Below, piece after piece: positions 34,241-43,726 of a DNA stretch of 64,000 nucleotides (its first letter is position 1; each line of letters starts with the position of its first letter). The position numbers and the translations under genes are program-made. Source of the DNA: an uncultured Bacteroidales bacterium (GTDB lineage Bacteria; Bacteroidota; Bacteroidia; Bacteroidales; FEN-979). The notes below the pieces were generated by a model, which was not told the DNA's origin, searched no databases, and worked only from the letters and a program-made list of their open reading frames with translations. The DNA lies in NCBI GenBank assembly GCA_903837605.1, contig CAILVF010000001.1, positions 1 to 64,000 on the forward strand, read 5' to 3'.

Positions 34241-36769
34241 CTATTGGTTCCCCATACCCTGGAGATAGGTTTCGAGGGCCGTGGAATCCTTGAACCTTAC
34301 TTCCCTGGCTTTACTGCCTTCAAAAGGGCCCACTATTCCTGCGGCTTCAAGCTGGTCGATGATCCGCCCGGCCCTGTTATATCCCAGCTTCAGTTTTCGC
34401 TGCAATAGGGAAGTGGACCCATGCTGGTGCTGAACGACCAGCCTGGCGGCTTCGGTAAAAAACTCATCCCTTTCGTTGGGGTCGAAGTCTTTACCTGATG
34501 CGTTTTCTTCATCGTAGTATTCAGGTAAGGAAAATGCTTCAGGATAGCCTCTCTGGGATCCTATAAAATCGGTCAGTTTCTCGATCTCAGGAGTGTCCAC
34601 AAATGCGCACTGAAGCCTGATGAGGTCACTGCCGGTAGAAAGTAGCATATCGCCCCGCCCGATAAGCTGGTCGGCTCCGGAAGAGTCAAGAATTGTGCGT
34701 GAATCTATTTTCGAAATTACCCTGAAGGCAATACGGGCAGGGAAATTTGCCTTAATTGTTCCGGTAATGATATTAACCGAAGGCCTCTGGGTGGCAATGA
34801 TCAGGTGAATACCCGTTGCACGTGCCAGCTGTGCAAGGCGCGTAAGGGGTGTTTCTATTTCACGGCCTGCAGTCATGATAAGGTCGGCAAATTCATCGAT
34901 CACGAGTACGATGTATGGAAGGAACTTATGACCCTCGTTGGGGTTGAGTTTACGGTTAAAGAACTTCTCGTTGTATTCTTTGATATTCCTTACCTGGGCA
35001 TCGCGCAGCAGGTCATACCTTGTATCCATTTCTATATTCAATGAATTCAGGGTGCGGATGACTTTTTTGGTATCGGTAATTATAGCTTCTTCACTGTCGG
35101 GGAGCTTTGCGAGGAAATGCCTCTCGATCCTTGAAAACAGGGTTAATTCGACTTTCTTCGGGTCTATCATCACGAACTTGATCTGAGAAGGGTGCTTCTT
35201 GTAAAGAAGCGAGGTGATGATGGTGTTCAACCCTACCGATTTACCCTGTCCGGTTGCCCCGGCCATCAGTAAATGCGGCATTTTGGCCAGATCGGCAATA
35301 AATGTTTCGTTTGACACTGTTTTACCCAGAACGAAAGGCAGTTCAAATGAAGAATTCTTGAACTTTTCGGAACCAAGCAGGGATTTGATCGAAACGATTT
35401 CAGGGTTCTGGTTGGGAACTTCGATTCCTATAGTCCCCTTGCCTGGAATAGGAGCAATAATACGTATCCCCAGGGCCGACAGGCTCAGTGCTATGTCATC
35501 CTCAAGGTTTTTGATCCTGGAGATCCTGACCCCTGCTTCCGGCACGATTTCATATAATGTAACAGCCGGCCCGATAGTTGCTTTGATCTTTGCAATTTTA
35601 ATATCGTAATGTGAAAGGGTAGTTACGATTTTGTCCTTGTTGGCTTCAAGCTCTTCTTTCCTCACAGCAATGGATTCCCCGCCATAATCGCTGAGGAGGT
35701 CAAGGGTGGGGAATTTATAACTGGGCAGGTCAAGTGTTGGGTCGTACTGGGTATCAAGGCCCTGGCGGGGGATTGGGCCTTTACTTTCTGCCTGTTTATC
35801 ATCCTCGATTCGTTCGATCTGAAGTTCAATTCCTGCGGAAACCGGTGCCTCTGCAATGTTGTCGGCAGGGCCGCCCAGGTCGATCTGCTGTATTTCTTCC
35901 GCAGGTTCGTCCCTGAACTGGTTGGCATATGGGACATCGGCTGGTTCGGCGGGTGTGAGCCCGGGTTCAGCGGCCACCACATCCGCAGTCAGTTCTTCAT
36001 TGACATCATCTTCATGTTTCCCTGATTTCATCCAACGGAAGGGAATGTTAAACGTCAGGATCATGAAACTCAGCAGGGTAAATGCCAGTACAATTCCCAG
36101 GCCGGAAGTTCCAAGGAAATCAAGCAGCCACAGGTTCATCTGGAAACCATAAACCCCGGTAAAGAGTACACCGGTAGTGATCCGGTCAGGCGGCAGAACA
36201 AGTCCGAGGAACACAGGGAGCCAAATAATTCCGAAGAAACAATATTCCATTGCTTTCCATGGCTTTAAGACAGTGAGCCTGACCAGCCATTTTATTCCCC
36301 AGATCAGAAATACGAAAGCGAATAGGAAAGAGGCGATGCCAAACCAGTTTGAAATAAAGAGGTAGGAAACCAGTGCACCTGTTTTTCCCATCCAGTTTTC
36401 ACATTTAAGGTCTCCGGCACGAAAAGCATCAATGGAAAAATGTTTAAAAACAGTATCGGTATAACTGTAATCGGTTTTCCAGGTCTGCAGATAGGAAGTA
36501 AATGAGAGAAGCAGGTAAATTCCCACCAGGACGAAAGCCAGGCCCCATACCCTCAGGCGCCTTTCCTTCCTTTCGATTTGTTCCTTGGTGAGTTCTTTCT
36601 TCTTTTTTATTGGTTTCTCCTTTTGCGGAGGCTTCTCTTTTTTAGGTTTTTCTTTTTTTATTCTTTTTGACCCGGGTTTTTCTGCCTGCCCGGGTTGGGA
36701 AATTTCCTGGACAGAATCAAGTTCTTCCCTGAATGTATTGGATTTAAAAGAATTGTATTGCTTTGCCAT
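34241..36769 (-). CDS. ftsK: FtsK/SpoIIIE-type DNA translocase
   Basis: The 842-residue product has a Lys/Glu/Pro-rich cytoplasmic N-terminus (about 20-75), four membrane helices (about 85-230), a linker and the motor domain. The motor has Walker A GATGQGKSVGLN, Walker B IVLVIDEFADLIM, and ATQRPSVNIITG. A C-terminal gamma winged helix (LLQRKLKLGYNRAGRIIDQLEAAGIVG) reads KOPS-type DNA signals. It acts at the septum to resolve and segregate the chromosome terminus. It shares an operon with parAB. Confidence 0.96.
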   Translation of the reverse strand: MAKQYNSFKSNTFREELDSVQEISQPGQAEKPGSKRIKKEKPKKEKPPQKEKPIKKKKELTKEQIERKERRLRVWGLAFVLVGIYLLLSFTSYLQTWKTDYSYTDTVFKHFSIDAFRAGDLKCENWMGKTGALVSYLFISNWFGIASFLFAFVFLIWGIKWLVRLTVLKPWKAMEYCFFGIIWLPVFLGLVLPPDRITTGVLFTGVYGFQMNLWLLDFLGTSGLGIVLAFTLLSFMILTFNIPFRWMKSGKHEDDVNEELTADVVAAEPGLTPAEPADVPYANQFRDEPAEEIQQIDLGGPADNIAEAPVSAGIELQIERIEDDKQAESKGPIPRQGLDTQYDPTLDLPSYKFPTLDLLSDYGGESIAVRKEELEANKDKIVTTLSHYDIKIAKIKATIGPAVTLYEIVPEAGVRISRIKNLEDDIALSLSALGIRIIAPIPGKGTIGIEVPNQNPEIVSIKSLLGSEKFKNSSFELPFVLGKTVSNETFIADLAKMPHLLMAGATGQGKSVGLNTIITSLLYKKHPSQIKFVMIDPKKVELTLFSRIERHFLAKLPDSEEAIITDTKKVIRTLNSLNIEMDTRYDLLRDAQVRNIKEYNEKFFNRKLNPNEGHKFLPYIVLVIDEFADLIMTAGREIETPLTRLAQLARATGIHLIIATQRPSVNIITGTIKANFPARIAFRVISKIDSRTILDSSGADQLIGRGDMLLSTGSDLIRLQCAFVDTPEIEKLTDFIGSQRGYPEAFSLPEYYDEENASGKDFDPNERDEFFTEAARLVVQHQHGSTSLLQRKLKLGYNRAGRIIDQLEAAGIVGPFEGSKAREVRFKDSTALETYLQGMGNQ

Positions 36770-36775
36770 GTAGTT

Positions 36776-37459
36776 TTATTCCTTTCCCCCGATTTTATTT
36801 TTTAATTCATCCTTTGAAAGTATAGAATAATCAGGAGGAATTTCAAATTCTTTGAGGGATACCACTTTTTTTTCAACCGAACTGGCAGTGAACCGCATGG
36901 TCATTTCAGGAGTTTTCATTGAAAATTCCATCAGAACACCATCAATATCCTTGTAAATGCCTTTGTCGAAATTTGCCTGTTTCCCACCGAGTTCCGGAGT
37001 GTAATATACGTCAATATTGTATTTCCCGTTTTTATCATTGACTGTGATAACCGCGTTTTTGCAAAGATAACCCGCAATGTTTTTTGTTGCAGGGGTCAGC
37101 TCAACTTTTACAGCCGGCTCTTTGGCTGTTTCTTTGGCAATATCATCTGCTGTATATTTAATGGCATACTTCTGTCCCATCATATTAAGCAGCTTGATCT
37201 TTGTTTTTTCCTGGTGATCGGTTATTTCCACCCTGCTGCCTCCCCCGGTTAAGATATCGGTGCGGGACCTTCCCCCTTTTATCATGACTGAAAGGGCTTT
37301 TGGGAATAGCGCAAGCTGGCTTTCGGTCAATTTATTTCCCGGGTAGGTGATTTTAAAGGTAATAACCCCTTCAAACGGCTGAACTGCAAAAAGGCTTCCC
37401 CCTGCAAGCAGCAAGGCAGGGATCATAATGAAAAGAAGACGGATTCGGGAGTTGTTCAT
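36776..37459 (-). CDS. Secreted hypothetical protein (DUF4412-like)
   Basis: This 227-residue exported protein has the signal peptide IRLLFIMIPALLLAGGSLFA if translation starts at ATG 37459 (MNNSRIR). A start at 37603 would read into lepB and put the signal internally. The mature part (FEGVITFKITYPG, ...AGYLCKNAVITV..., IDVYYTPELGG) looks like beta-rich DUF4412-type proteins, although the family assignment is tentative. It sits between lepB and ftsK. Confidence 0.75.
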   Translation of the reverse strand: MNNSRIRLLFIMIPALLLAGGSLFAVQPFEGVITFKITYPGNKLTESQLALFPKALSVMIKGGRSRTDILTGGGSRVEITDHQEKTKIKLLNMMGQKYAIKYTADDIAKETAKEPAVKVELTPATKNIAGYLCKNAVITVNDKNGKYNIDVYYTPELGGKQANFDKGIYKDIDGVLMEFSMKTPEMTMRFTASSVEKKVVSLKEFEIPPDYSILSKDELKNKIGGKE

Positions 37460-37484
37460 AAGCCTGCCGGTGTGTTCAAAGGGT

Positions 37485-38999
37485 TTATTTAACGAAGTGG
37501 AGGAGTTTGCTCCAGCGTATTTTCCCGTCAAAGAGTGATTTATTCGGATCCATTGAAAGCCAGACGAATGATGCTTTACCAACAACATGGTCTTCAGGAA
37601 CAAAACCCCAGTAGCGGGAATCCATGGAATTATGACGATTGTCGCCCATCATCCAGTAATAATTCATGCGGAATGTATATGAGCCGGTCTCTTTTCCGTT
37701 AATGAAGATCTTCCCGTCACGGATTTTCAGGTCATTTCCTTCAAAAACGCCGATGATCCTTTTATAGAGCATGATGTTGGACCCGTTTATTTTAATTGTT
37801 GCACCTGCTTTCGGGACCCAAAGCGGCCCGAAATTATCAAGATTCCATCGGTATGTCGAATCAAACGGGAAGATATTGGGATCCCACAGGCCTTTCTGGT
37901 TTATCTCAAGTTCAATGGATTTCACATTGCTGAACTGCCTGATGCCTTCAAGCGATTCATCTGAAAGGGTCAGTTCGTAATCGCCGTTGTTAAATATCTG
38001 AGGAGATTCGGTGATGTTCAGTTTCTCGAGGTTTCTTGTATTTATAGGGTTCCCGTCGGTATGGACAATATATTTGAACTGCCTTTTCCCTGGATTTTGT
38101 TCCGGTTTTCCGTTGATGAACACTTTACTGTCGATTATCCGTATTGTGTCGCCCGGAATACCGATGCATCGCTTTATAAAATTTTCGCGCTTATCGACCG
38201 GCCTGGCGATTATTTCTCCGATAGATTCCTTGTTGTTCCAGACTGCATCCCTGCCGTATTGCCTAACCAGCTGGTAATAGCTCATAGTGCTTTGCAGTTT
38301 CGTGGAAAGAGTATCCCCGTCGGGATAATTGAAAACAACAACATCCATGTTTTTAATGGAAGAGAACCCGGGAAACCTGTAATATGGAAGGCTGATCCAT
38401 TCGAGGTAGGATTTGGTTGATTCGGTGAGGGGAAGTGTATGGTGAACAAAGGGGAATGAGAGGGGAGTGTTTGGAACTTTAGGGCCGTAACTGACCTTGC
38501 TTACAAAAAGGTAATCTCCGACGAGGAGGGTTTTCTCCATGGACGATGTTGGAATGGTATAGGCTTCAAAAAAGAAGATGCGGATTATGCTTGCTGCGAT
38601 AACAGCGAATATAATGGCATCCACCCATTCTCTTACCACGGTTTTTTTCACCGGGGCGAGGGTGTCAGGATCATGATATTTCTGGGTTGCTGTGAAAGCG
38701 AGGTAGGGGAGATATACAAAAGGGAAGATCACCCCCGCAGCCTGTTCCAGGAGGCCGTATTTCTTGAAGCACTTCAATATCTCGACTATCATCAGCAGGA
38801 TGACAAAAACATTGATGAACGGGATTAGCAGGAATATATACCACCACAAGGGTTTCCTGATAATCTGAAGCCAGATGTACATATTATAAAACGGAACGAG
38901 GACTTTCCAGCCTGCTTCCCCGGCTTTGACAAAGATCCCCCAAAGGCCGGCAACAGTGGCTGCGCTAAAAAGGACTAATAAAATAATATAGAGGTTCAT
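37485..38999 (-). CDS. lepB: Signal peptidase I
   Basis: The 504-residue product is much longer than E. coli LepB because of four N-terminal hydrophobic helices (1-100) and inserts in the catalytic region, typical of Bacteroidota. A further helix (DAIIFAVIAASIIRIFFF) precedes the catalytic Ser in TIPTSSMEKTLLVGD. The general-base Lys lies in NFIKRCIGIPGD, and the C-terminal box is MGDNRHNSMDSRYWGFVP. It cleaves signal peptides at the outer face of the inner membrane. Confidence 0.95.
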   Translation of the reverse strand: MNLYIILLVLFSAATVAGLWGIFVKAGEAGWKVLVPFYNMYIWLQIIRKPLWWYIFLLIPFINVFVILLMIVEILKCFKKYGLLEQAAGVIFPFVYLPYLAFTATQKYHDPDTLAPVKKTVVREWVDAIIFAVIAASIIRIFFFEAYTIPTSSMEKTLLVGDYLFVSKVSYGPKVPNTPLSFPFVHHTLPLTESTKSYLEWISLPYYRFPGFSSIKNMDVVVFNYPDGDTLSTKLQSTMSYYQLVRQYGRDAVWNNKESIGEIIARPVDKRENFIKRCIGIPGDTIRIIDSKVFINGKPEQNPGKRQFKYIVHTDGNPINTRNLEKLNITESPQIFNNGDYELTLSDESLEGIRQFSNVKSIELEINQKGLWDPNIFPFDSTYRWNLDNFGPLWVPKAGATIKINGSNIMLYKRIIGVFEGNDLKIRDGKIFINGKETGSYTFRMNYYWMMGDNRHNSMDSRYWGFVPEDHVVGKASFVWLSMDPNKSLFDGKIRWSKLLHFVK

Positions 39000-39047
39000 T
39001 TCAGGTATTTATATAATAATAACGAGGTTTTCATTGAATTCTTGCGG

Positions 39048-39779
39048 TCATGGCGTACTTTTTTGTGAATTCAGCAGATCTCTCATTTCAAAGAATCCGC
39101 GTTTGCCTTTTATCCATTCTGCCGCAAGCAGAGCCCCCAGGGCAAATCCTTTTCGGTTTTTAGCTGTATGGGTAATGACGATGGCATCCATTTCCGATTC
39201 GTAGCGTATGATATGTGTGCCGGGTACGTCTTCAGATCTGTATGACTTAATTCCTACTTCATCAGGATTTTCCTGGAGTTCCTTAACCCATTTTTCCTTT
39301 CTTTCATTATAGCGGATGATATCGTTAGCGAGTACTATGGCTGTCCCGCTTGGCGCATCAAGCTTATGGATATGGTGGGTTTCTTCGATGGAAATCTCAT
39401 AATTTTCCCACTTAGACATAAGCGAGGCAAGGTACTTGTTAAGATCGAAAAAAAGATTGACGCCGATGCTGAAATTAGGGGAAAAGAAAAGGCCTTTATT
39501 TTGTTCAATCGAGGTCTTGCGGATGCTTTCGATATCTTCAATCCATCCTGTAGTGCCTACTACAACAGGGATATCGGCTTCGAAACAATGCAAGATGTTG
39601 TCAACAGCCGATTCGGGAGTGGTGAATTCAATGGCAACGTCGGCTTCCTTTAAGGATGGGGCTTTCTCCTGCCATTCCTCATCATTATCAATGATCAGGA
39701 CGATTTCATGGCCCCTTTTTTCGGCCAGTTTGTGGATCTCCTGTCCCATTCTTCCGTATCCCAGTAAAGCAATCTTCAT
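39048..39779 (-). CDS. dapB: 4-hydroxy-tetrahydrodipicolinate reductase
   Basis: The 243-residue DapB of the lysine/diaminopimelate pathway has the NAD(P)H-binding N-terminus KIALLGYGRMGQEIHK and TTGW in the middle. The catalytic region contains EETHHIHKLDAPSGTA. It lies in the operon between the DUF5683 gene (9 bases upstream) and lepB. Confidence 0.95.
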   Translation of the reverse strand: MKIALLGYGRMGQEIHKLAEKRGHEIVLIIDNDEEWQEKAPSLKEADVAIEFTTPESAVDNILHCFEADIPVVVGTTGWIEDIESIRKTSIEQNKGLFFSPNFSIGVNLFFDLNKYLASLMSKWENYEISIEETHHIHKLDAPSGTAIVLANDIIRYNERKEKWVKELQENPDEVGIKSYRSEDVPGTHIIRYESEMDAIVITHTAKNRKGFALGALLAAEWIKGKRGFFEMRDLLNSQKSTP

Positions 39780-39788
39780 ATGTCGTTG

Positions 39789-40364
39789 TTAAAAGTGCAA
39801 TGATAATTTAACTCCTCCGCCCATTTGTTTTGAAGCAACAGGAGGCATGATAACAGATGGTTCGATTTTCATGCTGAGCGATTTGTTGATATTGAACGTA
39901 TACAGGTGGGCGTCGACAGTAGCATCAAGGATATTCAGCACATACCAAAGCGCAGTTACCAGGCATGTCATTTCGAGGTTCCTCCTGTAATATTCCCTGG
40001 CCGAGGCAAGCTCGGAAGGACTGTAACGGTTGGCAAGGTATGCGTAGTTCCCGTTTTTGTCCCCATTAACGTTCTCAATATAGGCGCATTTGTAGTCAAG
40101 GTAATAATTAGTATTGAAAACGATCAGATAGACCATTACGCCGAAGCCTGCATAAATTATAGGCACTTTCCAGATTTTGTGGTTGTAGATCTGCCCGAGC
40201 CCCGGAAGGCAGGCCGACATGATCGATGCCTTGGTGGCCGAATGCTGTTTCTCTAGGATGGAGTCAGGAGTTACTTTAGGGATACTGTCGGTTTGGGCTT
40301 TAGCTGTTTTAGAAGGTAAAACGGCAAGCGAGAATAAAACAACCGCCAGCAGCAATATTCTCAT
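39789..40364 (-). CDS. DUF5683 membrane protein
   Basis: The 191-residue product has a signal peptide (ILLLAVVLFSLAVLPSKTAKA) and the DUF5683 core: ASIMSACLPGLGQIYNHKIWKVPIIYAGFGVMVYLIVFNTNYYL, with a YCxxxL-like helix later. The function is unknown. It overlaps the parB stop by four bases, and this parAB-DUF5683-dapB-lepB order is one I associate with Bacteroidota genomes. Confidence 0.85.
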   Translation of the reverse strand: MRILLLAVVLFSLAVLPSKTAKAQTDSIPKVTPDSILEKQHSATKASIMSACLPGLGQIYNHKIWKVPIIYAGFGVMVYLIVFNTNYYLDYKCAYIENVNGDKNGNYAYLANRYSPSELASAREYYRRNLEMTCLVTALWYVLNILDATVDAHLYTFNINKSLSMKIEPSVIMPPVASKQMGGGVKLSLHF

Positions 40365-41251
40365 TCAAAATTCATTTTTGAAAACAATTTATCAAATTCT
40401 TCTTCTGAATTGAAATGGATCAGGATGCTCCCTTTCCCTTTTCTCTGCAGCTTGATTTCCACTTCCTGCCTCAGTTTCCGGCTGATCTCTTCACGGGCAT
40501 ACTGGTAATGCGAAGGAAGAAGTTTCGGGCCTGATGGCAAAGAAGGTTTTGAAGGTTTCAGAAGGTCCCTTACCATGTCTTCAACCTGCCGTACCGAAAG
40601 TTTTCTCTCCAGTATTTTTTGAAGCAGAAGCAATTGCTGCTGCTCATCTTCTATGGTTATAAGTGCCCTGGCATGCCCCATGCTGATGATACCATCCCTT
40701 ACGGCCACCTGGATCTCGACGGGAAGTCTCAGGAGCCGGATGTAGTTTGAAACCGTAGACCGGTCCTTGCCGACTTTCTGGCCAAGGTCTTCCTGCCGTA
40801 TGCGGCATTCTTCAATGAGGCGCTGGAAACTCAGGGCTACCTCAAGAGGGTTGAGGTCCATCCTCTGGATGTTTTCAACGAGGGCCATTTCAAGCATCTG
40901 CTCGTCATTAGCCAGCCTGATGAAGGCCGGGATTTCTCTCAGCCCTGCCATTTTAGCCGCCCTGCACCTTCTCTCACCCGTAATCAGCTGGTACCTGTCG
41001 GGTCCGATCTTCCTGGCGGTGACAGGCTGTATAATACCTTGTTCCTGAATGGAAACTGCAAGTTCGGCAAGCTCTTTCTCTTCAAACTGTGACCTGGGCT
41101 GAAAAGGGTTTGTCTCAAGCTGGTCCAGGGGGATAGCTGCTACTGCATGACCTGCCGGAATGGCAAGCAATTCTTCACCGGCGAGTTCCGAAGCGCCGCC
41201 CTCCAGCAATGCGCTAAGCCCTCTTCCTAATGCCTTCTTCTTTCCTTGCAT
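40361..41251 (-). CDS. parB: Chromosome-partitioning protein ParB
   Basis: The 296-residue CTPase/DNA-binding protein has the N-terminal KKALGRGLSALL. The ParB box reads NPFQPRSQFEEKELAELA, then ITGERRCRAA, and the helix-turn-helix QEDLGQKVGKDRSTVSNYIRLLRLP. The C-terminal dimerisation region is basic. It loads at parS and works with ParA, encoded one base upstream. I saw no convincing parS site in the window. Confidence 0.95.
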   Translation of the reverse strand: MQGKKKALGRGLSALLEGGASELAGEELLAIPAGHAVAAIPLDQLETNPFQPRSQFEEKELAELAVSIQEQGIIQPVTARKIGPDRYQLITGERRCRAAKMAGLREIPAFIRLANDEQMLEMALVENIQRMDLNPLEVALSFQRLIEECRIRQEDLGQKVGKDRSTVSNYIRLLRLPVEIQVAVRDGIISMGHARALITIEDEQQQLLLLQKILERKLSVRQVEDMVRDLLKPSKPSLPSGPKLLPSHYQYAREEISRKLRQEVEIKLQRKGKGSILIHFNSEEEFDKLFSKMNFE

Positions 41252-41252
41252 A

Positions 41253-42056
41253 CTACTGGCTTATTTCCTGCCCGGCAACGCTCTGAACGGGCACTTCATT
41301 GTTTTGTAATATTTCACGGGCCAGGTTAAGGTAGTTGATTGCGCCTGTACTGTTAATGTCATGAACCATAATTGTCTGGCCAAAACTGGGAGCCTCGCCC
41401 AATTTGGTGTTCCGGTTGATGATAGTGTGAAAAACCATTTGCTGGAAATGCGTTTTAACCTCTTCCACAACCTGTTTTGAAAGGTTCAGACGATTGTCGT
41501 ACATCGTAAGCAATATGCCCTCAATATCAAGGGCAGGATTGAGACGCGCCTGGACTATCTTGATGGTATTAAGGAGTTTCCCCAAACCTTCAAGTGCAAA
41601 ATACTCGCACTGTACCGGGATGATGACCGAATCGGCAGCTGTAAGTGCATTAACCGTGATAAGTCCAAGTGAAGGGGAACAATCGATGATGATATAATCA
41701 TAATTGGATTTCACTTTTTCGATGGCGTTCTTCATGACCTTCTCGCGGTTGGGCATCTGGATCATCTCAATCTCGGCTCCAACAAGGTCGATATGTGATG
41801 GGAGGAGATCAAGGAAAGGAGTGGAGGTGTTGACTATTATTGATAACGGATCAACATTATCGATGATGCATTCGTAAATGCTGTTTTCAATGTTGCGGGG
41901 ATCAAAACCTACTCCCGATGTGGCATTTGACTGAGGATCCGCATCAATAAGAAGCGTTTTGTGTTCAAGCACAGCCAGCCCGGCGGCGAGGTTGATAGCC
42001 GTAGTGGTTTTCCCCACGCCCCCCTTCTGATTGGCAATTGCGATTACTTTACCCAT
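41253..42056 (-). CDS. parA: Chromosome-partitioning ATPase ParA (Soj)
   Basis: The 267-residue deviant Walker ATPase has KGGVGKTTTAINLA (Walker A with signature Lys), LLIDADPQSNATSGVG and YDYIIIDCSPSLGLITVNAL. It moves ParB-parS complexes during chromosome segregation. It is the first gene of a ten-gene operon that extends to the transketolase pair. A -7 element lies at 42077-42084. Confidence 0.96.
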   Translation of the reverse strand: MGKVIAIANQKGGVGKTTTAINLAAGLAVLEHKTLLIDADPQSNATSGVGFDPRNIENSIYECIIDNVDPLSIIVNTSTPFLDLLPSHIDLVGAEIEMIQMPNREKVMKNAIEKVKSNYDYIIIDCSPSLGLITVNALTAADSVIIPVQCEYFALEGLGKLLNTIKIVQARLNPALDIEGILLTMYDNRLNLSKQVVEEVKTHFQQMVFHTIINRNTKLGEAPSFGQTIMVHDINSTGAINYLNLAREILQNNEVPVQSVAGQEISQ

Positions 42057-42076
42057 GGTGTATTTTAATCAGTGAA

Positions 42077-42084
42077 CAAAGTTA
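42077..42084 (-). promoter_or_regulatory. -7 element for the parA operon
   Basis: The minus strand reads TAACTTTG (TAnnTTTG), 20 bases before the parA start codon. Confidence 0.55.
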
Positions 42085-42179
42085 GAGTTTAATGCCTTTA
42101 ACCGGGGCGATGTTAATAAGTTTTGTCGTATGGCGGAATAGCTGCCTTGCGGGCAGAAAACAGTTTTTGAATTGCAAAA

Positions 42180-42569
42180 TCAGACGGTCTGCTCAGGCTC
42201 AGAAGACAGATCCTCAAACTCAATAGAGTGGCGATCCATCCTTAAGTCTTTGCCTTCCGCTTCATCTGAAGGATTAAATGAATTTTCCGGAACAGGGCGA
42301 TCCGGTGCTTTGCCGGTCCTTATGAATTCAAGGGAGTCGTTAAGCCCGTTTAAAAATTTCTCAAAATCTTCCTTATAGAGAAAGAGTTTATGCTTTTCGT
42401 AAAAAAACTTCCCCTGATCATTAAACCGGCGTTTGCTCTCGGTAATGGTCAGATAAGCTTCTTCCTCAACCGTTGTCTTGACATCAAAAAAGTAAGTACG
42501 CTTTCCTGCCCGTATGGCCCGTGAGAAGATTTCATCTCTTTCTTTCCCTTTATTTTCAGTACCTTCCAT
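42180..42569 (-). CDS. PUR-alpha-like DUF3276 nucleic-acid-binding protein
   Basis: The 129-residue DUF3276 protein has the PUR-type beta-sheet segment SRAIRAGKRTYFFDVKTTVEEEAYLTITESKR...GKFFYEKHKLFLYKEDFEKF, with an acidic, disordered C-terminus. The family is widespread in Bacteroidota and spirochaetes and binds single-stranded nucleic acids. It is probably transcribed alone from the promoter at 42616-42623. Confidence 0.9.
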   Translation of the reverse strand: MEGTENKGKERDEIFSRAIRAGKRTYFFDVKTTVEEEAYLTITESKRRFNDQGKFFYEKHKLFLYKEDFEKFLNGLNDSLEFIRTGKAPDRPVPENSFNPSDEAEGKDLRMDRHSIEFEDLSSEPEQTV

Positions 42570-42615
42570 TATAAAATGGCATTTAGTTTTAGTTTTCTTC
42601 GTTATTGAGTAAACG

Positions 42616-42623
42616 CAAAATTA
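42616..42623 (-). promoter_or_regulatory. -7 element for the DUF3276 gene
   Basis: The minus strand reads TAATTTTG. It lies back-to-back with the nusB promoter, 9 bases from that promoter's -33 element. Confidence 0.5.
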
Positions 42624-42632
42624 AAAATAATA

Positions 42633-42665
42633 TTTGAAAACTCTGGCCTTCTTTCTTTAGCTTTG
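42633..42665 (+). promoter_or_regulatory. Promoter for nusB
   Basis: TTTG (42633-42636) and TAGCTTTG (42658-42665) are separated by 21 bases, a full match to the Bacteroidota housekeeping consensus. The leader is about 28 bases. Confidence 0.75.
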
Positions 42666-42699
42666 CAACCGATTCGTCAACTGATAATAAACTCACCTA

Positions 42700-43662
42700 A
42701 TGCTGGGACGTCGTCATTACAGGGTTAAAGTACTTCAGGCTTTATATGCATATTTCCAGGGAGGGGAATCTCGCATTGAGGTTGCTGAAAAAAACCTTAT
42801 AAAAAGTATTGAAATGGTTTACCAGCTGTTCAGCCTGCAGTTTTCTTTCCTGTTCGAGCTTGTTCATTTCTATGAATACAGGATGGAGGAATCCAAAAAT
42901 AAATTCTATCCTACTGCAGATGAGCTTAATCCAAGCATGAAACTCGTGCAGAACAGGGTTTTGAAAATGCTTAAAGGGAATGATCCCCTGAGGAAACAGA
43001 TTGAAGGATACTCCATTTCATGGACCGAGGAACAGGACCTGGTGCGAAAAACCTATATGAAACTCAAGGCTTCTAAAGATCTTCAGTCTTATCTTAATTC
43101 AGGGGAGAACACGTTTGAAGAAGACCGCAGTTTTCTGATCAAACTATTCAGGAAAAATGTTGCAAACAATGCCGATCTGAGATCATTCTGCGAAGAGAGG
43201 AGTATTCACTGGCATGATGATTTTGACGTTGCATCAGGTTTTGCCATTAAGGCAATGATGATCATGCCCGGGAATTTTAAAGACAAGGAGGATATTGTTT
43301 CTCTTTTTACGAAAGATAATGAAGATGAAGCAGCTGAAAGCAACGAATTTATCAGAAAGCTTTTCAGCCTGACCATTATTCACAGCGAAGAATTTGAGAA
43401 ACTGATCAGTTCCAGGTCCAAGAACTGGGAACTTGAACGGATTGCCCTTACCGATATCATCATCCTGAAAATGGCTCTGGCCGAAGTGCTTTACTTCCCG
43501 GTAATCCCGGTCAAAGTATCATTGAATGAGTACATTGAAATTTCAAAGCATTTCAGCACCCAGAAATCCAAGCAGTTTATCAACGGCATATTGGATAAGC
43601 TTGTGGCGGATCTTACTGAGCAGGACCGGATTAAAAAATCGGGCAGGGGCCTTATTCAATAG
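42700..43662 (+). CDS. nusB: Transcription antitermination factor NusB
   Basis: The 320-residue product is about twice the length of E. coli NusB, as is usual in Bacteroidota. The N-terminal part begins LGRRHYRVKVLQALYAYFQG. The canonical NusB helices are at the C-terminus: WELERIALTDIIILKMALAEVLYFPVIPVKVSLNEYIEISKHFSTQKSKQFINGILDKL. It binds boxA RNA with NusE during rRNA transcription. Confidence 0.92.
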   Translation: MLGRRHYRVKVLQALYAYFQGGESRIEVAEKNLIKSIEMVYQLFSLQFSFLFELVHFYEYRMEESKNKFYPTADELNPSMKLVQNRVLKMLKGNDPLRKQIEGYSISWTEEQDLVRKTYMKLKASKDLQSYLNSGENTFEEDRSFLIKLFRKNVANNADLRSFCEERSIHWHDDFDVASGFAIKAMMIMPGNFKDKEDIVSLFTKDNEDEAAESNEFIRKLFSLTIIHSEEFEKLISSRSKNWELERIALTDIIILKMALAEVLYFPVIPVKVSLNEYIEISKHFSTQKSKQFINGILDKLVADLTEQDRIKKSGRGLIQ

Positions 43663-43726
43663 TTTCTTATACAGGATGAAATAATTTACCCGGGGTTTCG
43701 TTAATTATTTAAATTAATTAATAAAC

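Noticed and set aside
40361..42056. Replication origin next to parAB
   Set aside because: No dnaA gene, DnaA-box cluster or parS was recognised; parAB and recF alone do not establish an origin.
42180..42569. Phage or plasmid single-stranded DNA-binding protein
   Set aside because: The sequence fits the chromosomal DUF3276 PUR-alpha-like family and its neighbours are housekeeping genes.
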